Positions 36,926-48,110 of a stretch of DNA of 64,000 nt are shown here, piece by piece. A model generated the notes under the pieces. It did not search any database. It saw only the letters and a program-made list of their open reading frames with translations, and was not told the DNA's origin. Each line of letters starts with the position of its first letter. The stretch's first letter is position 1. Source of the DNA: Microvelia longipes (taxonomy: Eukaryota; Arthropoda; Insecta; Hemiptera; Veliidae); the NCBI GenBank assembly GCA_018340805.1, contig JACMZG010001863.1, positions 20,403,936-20,467,935 on the forward strand, given 5' to 3'. The position numbers and the translations under genes are program-made.

Positions 36926-37000
36926 AATGGCGAGGAACCTAGTTGGTAAACTGTCAGCGCGTGCCTAAATAGTCTGGGTTCGATCCCTGTTTGAACCTCT
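36926..37000 (+). repeat. tRNA-like SINE head
   Basis: GGGTTCGATCCC is a perfect B box, and CCTAGTTGGTAAAC upstream resembles the D-arm/A box of a tRNA, about 43 nt before it. Stems are degenerate. It is most likely the promoter region of a different tRNA-derived SINE from the one at 32.5 kb. Confidence 0.45.
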
Positions 37001-37215
37001 TAGTTTTTTGTGCGACGAATGGAAATCCTTTATGTGCCGTCCTGTAAAAGGGAACTTAAGGCAGGATTTTCTAGCAGGTCAGGTAATCGGAAAACATCTT
37101 TAAACAAACCTAAATTTAGGCAAGTTTTAGGACTCTCAATATATTAATTATATTTCTGCTATATGGTTTAAAGAATAAGGTAGCTTAGTCCTCCATTGGA
37201 GGATTGCAAAAATTA

Positions 37216-37217
<2 letters not shown>

Positions 37218-37272
<55 letters not shown>

Positions 37273-37280
37273 ATAATATA
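37218..37280. repeat. (AT)n microsatellite
   Basis: An AT dinucleotide run with short TATA interruptions at its edges. Confidence 0.9.
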
Positions 37281-39261
37281 TTAAAGGCCATGTATGGATC
37301 GTAATATGGACTATAAATAAGAATTTATAGTAAATTCAAGGAATGAGCGAAATGGACCCAACGATGTAGCTCATTTGCTAGTTAATTGATCACTCACCCT
37401 AATTATTATTACTACTATCATTGTTATTAACAAAAAGAATAATTAATAATACTTGTGTGTGTCTCCTAATACAAAAATAATAATATGTAATAAAATTTTG
37501 GTAATTAAACACTAACTAAAGCTGATGGTAATGTCAAGATTGGACATTTAGCCGTAATAGGTTGGTTGGAAAAAAGAACCAAGTTAGTTATCGCTCCGAT
37601 AGGTATTAGTTAGACCTATAAAGAAGGCTACTTACCTAATTTTATGCATGCCAATAACAATTTTTGAGAAATAGATAAGCCTGCAATTTAATTGTGGAAT
37701 CAACCAATTCTATAATATTATAGTTATATAGTCGTTAAAGAATCATATTACTAATAATAAATAGTAAAGAGTTAATGTCAAAATTTAAAATTAAGTCTGG
37801 TTAAGTTGAATAGTGAGTAGTAAATATAACACTATTAAAACCTTGCTAAAAGATTTAAATGACGCGACGTTAACAGTGTCACAAGTTTACAATTTAACTT
37901 TACTGAAAAGGCAGGCGAGAGAAAAGAGAAGACTTTTGTATTTCTTTACAAAGAAAAGAAACTTGATCTATATAGTCGGTAAGGAGTTTGTGAAGCCGCG
38001 TGTCGCTCAAAGATAGTTGAGGTGGAGGGAGTGGATTAAATTAGCTGAGGAAAAAGGAGAAGGGAGAAAAGTCCAATATGAAAAGCGTTAGAGTTTAATA
38101 GGTAGAAGGAAAAGGCTTTGTGAAGAAGGACGAGGATTGGGTTGGATTGAATTAGGTTTGGTGGGGGGCCTGAGTCTACAGCCCTTAGTCTGTCTAGAGG
38201 AAGAAGTGATGGAAGGTGTTAGGAAGAGGTGGGGTAACCTTTACCCCCTCCTCGGCCTAGAGCTTGAGGCTAATAGAGAAACCTTGTGGGGATCAGGTGG
38301 CTTCTTTTCTACTCTCTCATTAGAGCCTTCCTCAACTCAAACTAACTCACTTTCCAAATGATAGACTCCAATACGACTCTATCGCCTATGTCTACTAAAA
38401 CTCTGCAAAACTTCAATTATAATCTAATGAAGTTGTTCTCTTTTAAAAGATTCTCTATTCAAATTTTGCAAATAATCAATTTTAAGTCATAAATTATACA
38501 TTTTATAATTCCATAGCTGAAAAGGATAATAATTAACTAGTAATTGAATTTTCTCAATTAACTTATTATCGATTTTAAATCTCACTTTCCTCAGAATTGT
38601 TAAAAGGCCGCAGAATAAATGGCTTCAATCTTACAAAGGGAAGTGAGATCACAGTCTCGCCATAAACCACTGTCAACTTTAGTTAGTAACTGAACTAAGC
38701 TGATTTGAAATTATTTCTAATTTATTTGTTGAATATAAGTCCTATAGCTTAGAAAGCACGAATAAAGTACCACGAGATATTCTGGTGGTTGCAATTTAGT
38801 TTGAACTCGGAAAATAGTACCTAAGGTGTTAGTTTTGGTCTATGCACCTGTATAATATCGTAATATTACATTAAGCTGTGAAAATGTCAAATTTTTAAGT
38901 ATAGTGATTAGTAATAAATCATTTTTTACAGTGAATATCTTTAAAATGTTAGTACGCCTGAAAAAAAAATTACTCTGTAGCATATAAAATACGGGGGGGG
39001 TCTCTTGGCCACACTACTGCATCGGCACTGGCAGCCGCCTTACCGCATTTTACTATACTTATTTTACTATTATACTTACTTCTTACCGCATTTTACTATT
39101 TATTAATGTGTAGGTCGAAGACCAATTAAATATATTAAATAAACAAATAACCATGGAACTAGACGAGCTCAAATATACAATATCGTAAACATATATAACA
39201 CATTTATATTTAATAATAGCTGACTGAGCTTACTAAGCAAAATTATTATAGGCCTTTTACA
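37281..39261. other. No gene seen
   Basis: Includes a purine-rich stretch at about 38,010-38,230 with open frames of 67 and 74 codons. They have no domain similarity that I recognise and no ATG in good context. An eight-G run lies near 38,993-39,000. Confidence 0.4.
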
Positions 39262-39975
39262 GTGTTTTACATGTTCCTCATTTGTACCGTAGGTATATAG
39301 TATTGAGTTTGCGAAAAAATCCGAAACTTGATGTTACCGGAATCAGGTGTTTAGTATAGTATTCTAAGTGGTTTTTATAATAAAGTTGTTTGTGTGTCTT
39401 TTATCATCGCAGCTCCCAGTTTATTTACGCTAGAGAGTTGAAACTTTGTACAAAATCAGTCTATAGGTCTAGTTGTGCTATTCAGAAAATATTTTTTCTA
39501 TAACGTCATTAACCCGCGAAAATTCATAAAACGCGGCAAAAATATTGCAATCGGATTAAGATTTGGCACGTATGTAGCCATGTATAAGAATATCATACGC
39601 GCGAACATCATAAGTTTTATCTAATTATTAGCAATAGTTAAATTTTTATCGAATGACTGGCATACGTCTTTTAAAAAATTGTAAAATCGGAAAATAATGT
39701 AATTAAGTTAAAATTCGATACAAGAGTATACTTTTGCTTAATAATTCAGTGCACTAATTTTCGTTTCAATACATTAAGTAAATTTATGATTTTGTTTGAT
39801 CATAAAAGACAAGCAACATCGAGTGTTTAGTGCCTGGTTGGGTGACCGCTGGGAATGAAACGGATGTATTTACTATTTGAGGACAAGTGAAGCGAGTGCG
39901 AAGTAGGGAGGATGAGCGTAGCGAATCCGATGTGATGAGGAAAACTTCCGAAGTACCCCGTACCCGATTTTTTAT
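39262..39975 (+). mobile_element. Composite repeat with 5S rRNA-derived block, copy 1
   Basis: Segments in order: 'tatatagtattgagtttgcg' and 'aaatccgaaac'; 'gctagagagttgaaactttg'; 'gtcattaacccgcg'; 'cacgtatgtagccatgta'; a 5S-like block at about 39,798-39,857; then 'gaagcgagtgcgaagtaggg', 'gagcgtagcgaa' and an end at 'gtaccccgtacccgattttt'. The block reads AAGCAACATCGAG, then GGTTGGGTGACCGCTGGGAA, matching the 3' half of 5S rRNA including the C-box region. The same order recurs at 59.6-60.9 kb. It resembles SINE3-type elements, which borrow 5S promoters; whether this one is transcribed by Pol III is unknown. Confidence 0.75.
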
Positions 39976-41864
39976 TATTTTCTTGTTTCAACTTTTTTAT
40001 TTTTATTACAAGATACAGTACAATATTTGTTATAAACAATAATTCAATTAAAAGATAAAAAAGATGTTTCAAGTTTTAGAAAATAAAATATAATAAAGAA
40101 AACAGTAACTTTAAAGAGAAAAAATATTATCACTAAGAGCAATCAGCGTGGAAACATCAGAGAAACCCATGCAAAGGATTACAACGATAAATGTCACGGA
40201 GCGCTGGTTTGTCCGAATCGCTCAGTCAAGCACATTTGTTTTCTCGGGAATGTTCTGTCTTGAAAAAAAACTGAGATCTTATCGGTCGAGGGTAATTTGT
40301 TCTCGTTTGGTTGAAATTTTTTGGGGTTTCTTTTTTATCAGGAGTATTCAGACGATAACGTTTATATACCGCTGAATTATCTTTGAAAAACGACAGCTTT
40401 TGTGGGAAATAGACATCGGTATCGGGAATAAAGTCGTTATCCGTTACTTGATGGATAGCAGGGTTATATTCCAGAAATACAGGAATCGTTTCTTTTCAAG
40501 AAAACTTTTCACATGCATAATGCAAAAATTAAACTTAAAATAGGAATGTTAGTTACAAAGACTTCAAATCTGAAATGTTTGGTTTAGATGGATATAAGCT
40601 ACCACAAGAATAATTAATTAAACAAGTAATGTAGAATTCAATATATTATTTAGAAAATTTTGAGCATTTGTAATAAAATAGTATATCCTATAATTCATAT
40701 TTACCGTTTATAATCTTTAATGAGTCAGCAAAAGATGTGGTTATTTGTAATCTCATGATTTATTGTATCAGGGGTTTAAGGTATCAGGGTTTCCAGGGCT
40801 TTGGCTTTTAACAGTGAGATCCCCCTCAGCTCTGCTGGGATCCTTGCTTGCCATCAGTGAGCTTAAATCATCTTTGCGTCGGGATCTCAGAGTATCCAGG
40901 CCTAATTTAAACGCACATGCATTAAGGGTTAAGCCTTCAACGAGTACCTGATATCGTTCAGGCTCGGGAACAAATTATTTTTTTCTTTTCAAAGATTTAG
41001 AGCTTTGATTGATTGCTTTCTCTTTTTAAATTTAAAGTTTTAGTTCACTGGGGTTATAGTATATGAATATATATACCGTTTTTATAACCGCTAATATTAC
41101 AAGTGAACTCTTAGGTTTGTCTAAAGTCTGAGTGATCAGCACACTATGTTTTAGTGAACTATTTAATATATTGGCTCGGACAATACATACATTGATGCAA
41201 ATCCCAGATTTTTTAATTTTTTAGGATCTGTAGGTGCTAAAAATAGGATTAAATGAGTAAAAAAGGTCAAAGTGTTTATTATTAAAATATTTCATTTATT
41301 TATTACAGAAAATAAGGAAGTAATTCAAATTTATAAAAAATAATAACGGTTAATAATATAATACAAGTTTCAGACTTAAAAGTCATGAAAAAGTATTCTG
41401 GCCGTATTGCAAAGAAAAAGAAAAACAATTTGCTCATAGTGGGGCCAATTTTGTCAGTATTTTACCTCTTATGTCTCCAATTAGATCATCTAGAAAGCCA
41501 AATTCCCTACTACCAAACACAGCTGGTGATCTACAGGATAACAAACAAACGGTTTACTTATTCAACTTTAGTCAGAAGTTATACAATTTACTTTCATCTA
41601 CAAAATCTGAACATTTATTATACTCTACATTTTTCCTCTGCATCTTTTAGAAGGTGTTATATTTTATATTCTTTAAGTTTATTTAAATCGATCTTATTTG
41701 AATATTATGTATAACGAAACTACCTCCAATAATCACTTATAGCTCAATCATTCTGTATCTTAGTGTATTCATATAAATTCAAACTATATCGAACAACTAA
41801 GTTTTCTGCCATTAAGTTCAATTTTCCAAATTTAATTACTTACACACAAACAGATATATTATAT
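39976..41864. other. No gene seen
   Basis: No supportable gene. The stretch at 40,765-40,970 is relatively GC-rich and may be a fragment of a repeat. Open frames to 109 codons are of random composition. Confidence 0.45.
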
Positions 41865-41868
41865 TATA

Positions 41869-41908
<40 letters not shown>

Positions 41909-41917
41909 ATATATATA

Positions 41918-41995
<78 letters not shown>
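41865..41995. repeat. (AT)n microsatellite
   Basis: Interrupted AT dinucleotide run; it encodes only meaningless Tyr/Ile repeats. It lies about 200 bp beyond the stop codon of the mpaB-like gene. Confidence 0.9.
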
Positions 41996-42058
41996 TACAT
42001 ACACATAATTTACAATTATTATTTTGTACAAAAATTTAATATTTTAAAACATGTTAGG

Positions 42059-42064
42059 TTTATT
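42059..42064 (-). terminator. Polyadenylation signal of the mpaB-like gene
   Basis: TTTATT on the plus strand is AATAAA on the minus strand, about 150 bp downstream of the stop codon of the 42,214-43,515 gene. In AT-rich DNA this hexamer is common, so the call depends on its position. Confidence 0.4.
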
Positions 42065-42213
42065 TGAAAATGTTTTAAAGCATTTTAAAAACATTTTTTT
42101 AAACATTATTATTTAACACGAATTTTTAAGCTAAAATAAAATTATTAAAAGTAAATATTTTATATTAATGTATTGATATAAATGTTGGTCTTCCCTATAT
42201 ATTCTAATTTTCA

Positions 42214-43515
42214 TTACTTGTTTTTGCTTAGTGCCTTTTTTAGTTTTCTTTTTGCATAGTTATTAAAATATTTTCTTAACCATCTAATGCGTAACAAACA
42301 TAATATTAATTTGTAATAATAATAGTACAATTTTTGTTTCCAACTCATAGATTTGTACAATTCGTTGCAATTTACACCAATCATATTCATCAACAGAAGG
42401 AGCGTACTTTCAAAAACAACATTGCCAAAAATCAAATTGACTCCTCCGCAAGCAGCATAGCTCATTTGTTCCCATTCTGAGGTCAATGTGCTTAATTTTG
42501 GTTTAATTATTAATTCCAGAATGCTTTTACAATTTATAACTACTTGTTCGTATGTGCCCTTACACAAATTAAATTTGTCATCTATACCTAGTAAATAGCC
42601 TAGATAATTCCATAGGTGGATAAAAGATAGTATTTCATTCTTGGACGCGAAAATGCCTAACTTTTGCGGATATAAAACTATCATACCCATGAAGCCAAAT
42701 TGTGTCACTGCCATTGTATATTGGTTTATGTAGAATTTTGATGAATATTCATCAATTTTGTTCAATCCTAAGGAATCATTTTGGATAACTTTATTTATCT
42801 GATTACCTTCTTTAGATTCCTTTGTTTCTTCAACTATTATTTCTTTGCTTTTTTGATCGTATTTTTCTTTATAAATCGTTCTATCGCAATGAGTATTTGA
42901 TTCACCCGTCCTTTCATTTAGTTCGTCGATTTTCTCATCAATTAAAGTAGCTGACAGTTTTTTCACGTCTTTAATTAAAAATGGGCAAGTTGTATTTCTT
43001 AATTCACCTTTGAATCGGTTTTTTAGAGTTGTCAGTTTCGATAATTCTGAATCTTCCTTACTAATCATTTGTGACAGAACGCTGCAATGCATCTGATTAA
43101 CCTGATCAATCTGTTTCCTTGCATCACTCGATTCATCAGTTAAATCGTTAAAAAACCAATTTGCAACACGTTGAGTAGTTGAAAGATACCTTTTAAAAGC
43201 AGCTCTACTGCTACTTGATTTATTTGTAAAAATTAATGCTTTAATAATTCCATTAATTGCTAAAAGTAAGTACAAAGAAATCAAATCAGCAAATGTTGCT
43301 GAAAAATAATATTTGTTAGCGAACCGCTGACCATTTTGAATCATGTCTTTATCTACCCAATCAGGAACTGATTTGATGTTTTTAATATCAAACTCATCTA
43401 ATGGTATTTGTGATCCTTCCAAAAGTTGTTGTGCTTTTTCTTTCATGGCTTCACGGTCCATTTCGTTTACTATATCTTTGTTTGATAGATTTTTCCAAAG
43501 ATAATGTTTAAGCAT
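42214..43515 (-). CDS. mpaB/Lcp-type (DUF2236) oxygenase-like protein
   Basis: An uninterrupted 433-codon frame, by far the longest intact frame in the window. The frame extends upstream only through a GTG to an in-frame TGA, so the ATG at 43,513-43,515 (MLKHYLWKNLSNKD) is taken as the start. RFANKYYFSATFADLISLYL (residues 64-83), R133 and H143 in ARKQIDQVNQMHCSVL, YTMAVTQFGFMGMIV (266-280) and FIHLWNYLGYLLGIDDKFNL (298-317) match the pattern of insect proteins with the ER-bound oxygenase mpaB / rubber-oxygenase domain; the His is a candidate haem ligand. Hydrophobic helices near 75-95 and 370-390 suggest membrane association. A charged linker (about 150-262) divides the domain. No substrate is known. 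The absence of introns means it is either a single-exon gene or a retrocopy that has stayed open; a possible acceptor 'gtatag' just upstream leaves room for a 5' exon. Confidence 0.75.
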   Translation of the reverse strand: MLKHYLWKNLSNKDIVNEMDREAMKEKAQQLLEGSQIPLDEFDIKNIKSVPDWVDKDMIQNGQRFANKYYFSATFADLISLYLLLAINGIIKALIFTNKSSSSRAAFKRYLSTTQRVANWFFNDLTDESSDARKQIDQVNQMHCSVLSQMISKEDSELSKLTTLKNRFKGELRNTTCPFLIKDVKKLSATLIDEKIDELNERTGESNTHCDRTIYKEKYDQKSKEIIVEETKESKEGNQINKVIQNDSLGLNKIDEYSSKFYINQYTMAVTQFGFMGMIVLYPQKLGIFASKNEILSFIHLWNYLGYLLGIDDKFNLCKGTYEQVVINCKSILELIIKPKLSTLTSEWEQMSYAACGGVNLIFGNVVFESTLLLLMNMIGVNCNELYKSMSWKQKLYYYYYKLILCLLRIRWLRKYFNNYAKRKLKKALSKNK

Positions 43516-43527
43516 TTTTCGCGCCAC

Positions 43528-44009
43528 TATACCTCAGTATTATTAAACAACTGATATAGATGTAACCTAAAAAGATAAAAAAAAATGAAAATTTGGTATT
43601 GAATTTCATGGTAAATAATTATAAAATAAGAAGTATACTCATATTAAACCTACTTCTTATAGGACCTATGTATGCACAAAATAGATATAACACAGTGCTA
43701 TCTTATTTGGTAAAATTTTAATAAGTAACATTGATTAGAGAGATTTTACGGCATAAACTGATATAGGCTCATTGCAGACTAATTCTTAATCATTCCTATT
43801 GGTTATAGGAAGTCATTATTGATCTAAAAATTCGTTGCTCTTAAACCGAGTTGGTCTTAGTTTTTCTAATCATATGTAAACAAATCAAAATTTGTAAAAT
43901 AACTGCTACTTATGTCATTAAAGAACTCTTGATGATGAATCTAAATAACTTTTTTTTACATAACTTTTTTTACATTACTAATTACTACAAAGTAATTAGT
44001 ACGTTCACG
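43528..44009. other. Upstream region of the mpaB-like gene; nothing identified
   Basis: AT-rich DNA where the promoter of the minus-strand gene should lie. No clear TATA box or initiator stands out. Confidence 0.4.
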
Positions 44010-44530
44010 CACACTTCTAGATCCGCGGATCGTATTGGATACGATCTCTCAATACGGTAATATTAGCTGTTGGAACTATGCGGAGGGATCCAATCGCATA
44101 CGCTAGAGCTAGGAATCTAAATGGATCCCCCGATACGCTGTATGTACCTTTAGAGACGATCGTATTTAACGGATAGCCTTCTCGTCGAACTTTTATTTCA
44201 CTTCAATATTACCGTTTTTGATCAATAACTTTTGGAATATTATATTTTTAGTGTAACTTTTTATTACACAAAAATCACAATTTAGTTAAATATATTTTTT
44301 GTTTTTAAACCCCCTTATAACCAAAAGTGAACCTTTTACTATAAAAGACGTGATGATTGCGGGATCAGTTATCACGTAATCTTACTCGATCGACTAAACA
44401 AATCGGTGCAAGAACCTTATCGTATTTAATGCGTATCCATACGATCGCCTGTTTAATACGCTGTGTGTAAGTATCATGTACGTGTAGTGAATGATCTACG
44501 AGGCGCTGAGATAGATTTTATGATCATTGT
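44010..44530. repeat. Palindrome-rich block with CGTAT/ATACG motifs
   Basis: Dense short inverted motifs: GATCCGCGGATC (about 44,020-44,031), CGTATTGGATACG immediately after, 'ctcaatacgg', 'gatacgctgtatgta' near 44,130 and 'aatacgctgtgtgtaa' near 44,455, plus 'acgatcg' several times. The GC- and palindrome-rich ends flank an AT-rich centre (44,200-44,340), as in a small non-autonomous DNA transposon with subterminal repeats, but no terminal repeat was proved. Confidence 0.4.
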
Positions 44531-47164
44531 TGATCCCTTACACCCGCACCAAGCTTTAGTATCCAGTAATTTTAAATGACAGCTTTACAGTTACTTTCCT
44601 ACTGACCAGACGAATTACTTTATTATGTTAAAATAATTATTTACCATACTAATGCATTTTAAATCTTACGCTGCTTACATGGTACATATTTACTTTTACC
44701 AGAATTAGAGAGTAGGCCTAAGAGATTGTTTGTTCATCGATGTATGGTCTGCTTACTCATACCTTTAGAAACCAGGACTGAATTAACCATACTAAACAAA
44801 TTGTATTATAAATTACATTTATGTCGAATGCTCAATTTTTTACTAGCTAAAAAAGTACTAGTATATCCACAGGTCCATATAATACAGTATAATTATGCGA
44901 AAGTTATGTCAAATATTCTTGTTTTGCAAAACTGGCTAGTATGAAATTGATGAACTCTAAAAATAATTGAAATAATTTATTTATGGAATATTTGTTTTTA
45001 GATATCTCTAAGTATATATTTTTATTGTCTTATAATATAAATAAATATGTAAAACTATAAATACCTGATGAACTTTTATACTTCATAGAACACTTATCAT
45101 GGAACACTAAACTTGCAAATCAGACTTAATTGACAAACTGATACTATGTTTATGTGTGATAAACATTTTTATCTTTAACTCTTAATTTTTAATGGGTATT
45201 ATAAAAGGGTATTTGATTTAATAGACTCAGCAGGCAAGTTGGAAAACAATAATTGTGATAATTTTTTTATCAGGTTTAGGTTTAAGTTTAAGTTAATGAT
45301 AGATTTACTTAGGAGGCTATCTTAAAGGATACAGGGAATCTTTGAACATCCCACGACTTAATAAAATATTAATAATAAAGATATGAAAACGACTTTTGAG
45401 AATATGAGAGATTTTAGCGCTAGTAAATTTCATATCATAAGAGGTCAAATAAAGAACTTGTAAGAACATTACTTGAAACAAAAGAATAGCTGCTTTTCAT
45501 ACTTGCTGTTAAATATGAATCCCTGTATCTGTTTTTGACTTAATGACATCATCAGTAGATAAGACAACGAGCTCTCAACTATTAGAGTTATATCAATAAG
45601 TAACGTATAAGATATAAATTGATATAACTATATCAGTTAAAGTATATAGTTTCACCTACTAGTAAAGGCGTTAAGATGAGATTAATATAGGGTTATTTAT
45701 ATTCAGCATGAAGTATTAGCGATAGCTAATTCATTAACTATTTTTTTCAGATTTCTGAATGTTCTTTATCGTGTTAACGTTACTTTATTATGAGTCTTAT
45801 TCAAGGAGTAATGTTCTTGAGTACGGCTTCCAGTCTCTCTTTTTTTAAGTGTCAGTATTTTTTAAAGTAGCTTGGGTTTTAAAATTAAGTCGAAAAATGA
45901 TACTTAGTTTAAGTAATATTTTCGAGAGGAATAAACCATTCCTATTAGTAACCTTGATATTTTAATCTCGATTTTAACATGATTTAAAAACCAATACCTC
46001 TGAATAGCTTTATTATTATCGTACTAATATACATTTATGGCTCAATTAACCAAACAAAGAAAACATCATAATAGTCTGGGGTATAGTGCATAATTAGATA
46101 TATTTTAATGCGTTTTTTAGTCATGATTTATTTCTGGATATCTTTCATTTTAACTTATTCCTTATGCCAATATAAATGTTTCATGTCAATTTATATTGTA
46201 CTTGTACTACAATAGAGTAAGTTATTTACTAAAATTAAATTACTATAAATCAATGGTGAAAAATTTTTCTTAGAGTATATTAGAGTATATGAGGGTATAT
46301 GCGACGTATTAGGGATATTTCTATATAATGTAACTCCGGATGTTATATTGCTAAGGATGAGAGAAACCACGTGATTAGCCCTTTGTAAGTAAGTGGGCCA
46401 CATATTTGGAGGCTTTGATTACTATATCTTAGATGTTATCTCAGAAGTGACCGTTGAGCTTGAATAAAATCTTCGCCTTTTCAGTCAATATTTATTTTTC
46501 TGCCTCCGCGTTGTCTCTGTTGTAAATTTGCTTAACCAACCCTCGCCTTCGACGAAATTAAAACAACTTGTCAGCGAAACTCCATTTTTCTGCCTTGTGA
46601 CAAAAATAACTTTTTAATAACTACTTTATAAACTAAGAACATAAAACAAGCTGCAAACCCGGTTTTAATAAAAGGATTTTTTTTTTATTTTGCTTCTTAG
46701 CAGCAAGATAGACATTTGTATACAAGTTTTATTAATTAGCCACCGTGTTGACGAAGCAAAGTCAAAGCAGACATTTGGAAAATTGTCAGCAGAGGTGGAG
46801 CCGATTAAGTTAATTGCTTGTACAAGTCAGCAATGTTTCTATGCTCCATGGTTGCATATACTATTTTATTTACTTTGACAGAAAAATATAGTAAAGATTA
46901 TTAAAATGTTATGTATGATTAACAGGTGATCGCAAAAAATAATTATCAAAAATCGAATAGAATGATCTTCTCATTCTATACTTATATGAACAAGGAATTC
47001 AAGTAATGAAAAGGTATCAGGTGCATCATTTTAAGAGATTTTAAAATGATCTTAAACATTTTTAAGAGATTTTAACAGAATGCTGCGAGTCAAATGACGT
47101 TTCTCTAACACATCACTGCCTCTCAAAATTTAATAAAAATGACAAAACGGATGCTTGAGGTAGC
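44531..47164. other. No gene seen
   Basis: Unassigned AT-rich DNA. The frame at 44,726-44,944 has no recognised domain. Sequence at 46,490-46,570 and 46,740-46,810 has weak resemblance to the 'cggcttcgcctc' repeats at 54 kb. Confidence 0.45.
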
Positions 47165-47265
47165 ATCCTGGGTTAAGTATACCGTTGGTGACCGCGTCAA
47201 TGTAGATGAAGAATCCGACGTTTCGTTGTGGGAAGCATCTTTAGGGTTGTAGGACATCATAAATA
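47165..47265 (+). repeat. Repeat shared with 15.0 kb
   Basis: It includes 'tcaatgtagatgaagaatcc' and 'ttgtaggacatcataaa', matching the reverse complement of 15,001-15,120. It may be a second fragment of a Penelope-like 3' region. Confidence 0.5.
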
Positions 47266-47805
47266 AAATCACAAATCAAAAAACTGTTCAGTTTTATTTT
47301 AAAAGTTTAATTTTATTAATAAGAAAATATTTATTTACTTTTAAGGGTTAAAATTTATTAAACTTATCTAAAGTTTGTATGAAAGTAGTTGTAAAGAAAA
47401 TTGTTATGAAATCAAAATAATGAGGTGGCTTTCTATTCAAGTAATATTGAAAATAGCTTGTTATAACGTAAATAATAGTCAGAATGTCTTATAAATAGAA
47501 ATGTTAAAGGAAATTTTGAGGTTACAAACTAGTAACTTGTTAAATATTGGAGGACAGGTTACTTGAGAATTAATTTGTTCATTTTAGATGTAAATTTGGG
47601 TTATTATATTTGAAACTAATTAATTTAAAATGACAAAAGTAATTTTATTGATGCAACGATAAATAAAAGTTAAATTAATTGTTTATCATACCTTTGAACC
47701 AATATGTTTGTCCTTCAGTAAATTTCCAAAAAAACAGCTTATGAGGTTATGTGAAGGAAAGGAGAGGAAGAGGTGGTTTGTTTGAAAAGGGGGAGACCCT
47801 CATCG

Positions 47806-47811
<6 letters not shown>

Positions 47812-47901
<90 letters not shown>
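47812..47901. repeat. (AT)n microsatellite
   Basis: AT dinucleotide run with two phase slips, directly upstream of a fragment of the dispersed repeat family. Confidence 0.9.
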
Positions 47902-48110
47902 TTGTGTGTACCAGAGTTATGTTTCTAGACGTTCCAATAACTTTCGAACGCTTTATCAGATTCTATTAAAACTCGGAATAAAAATGAAACTTATAAATGT
48001 TTAGAACTCTAATTGTTTATTAAATGTGTATGACGTCATTAACTCACAATAATAACTCAGCAAAGAATGATTTTCAAAAATCACAATACCTCAAAACATG
48101 TGTCATCATG
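47902..48110 (+). repeat. Dispersed repeat family, partial copy H
   Basis: After 'tttgtgtgtacc' the segment 'gacgtcattaactcacaat' and 'aactcagcaaagaat' (about 48,030-48,068) matches the equivalent part of the 60.35 kb copy. The rest is diverged. Confidence 0.45.

Noticed and set aside
39798..39857. Functional 5S rRNA gene
   Set aside because: Only the 3' half matches and several structural positions are changed; it lies inside a repeated element.
39827..40072. 81-codon minus-strand frame
   Set aside because: It overlaps the 5S-derived block and tail of a dispersed repeat; composition is not protein-like.
42214..43527. Start of the mpaB-like gene at 43,527
   Set aside because: The codon there is GTG, not ATG, with a TGA three codons upstream; the first ATG is at 43,515.
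45066..45092. Another hammerhead core starting CTGATGA
   Set aside because: It lacks GAAA after a pairing stem (reads TAGAAC) and has no helices.
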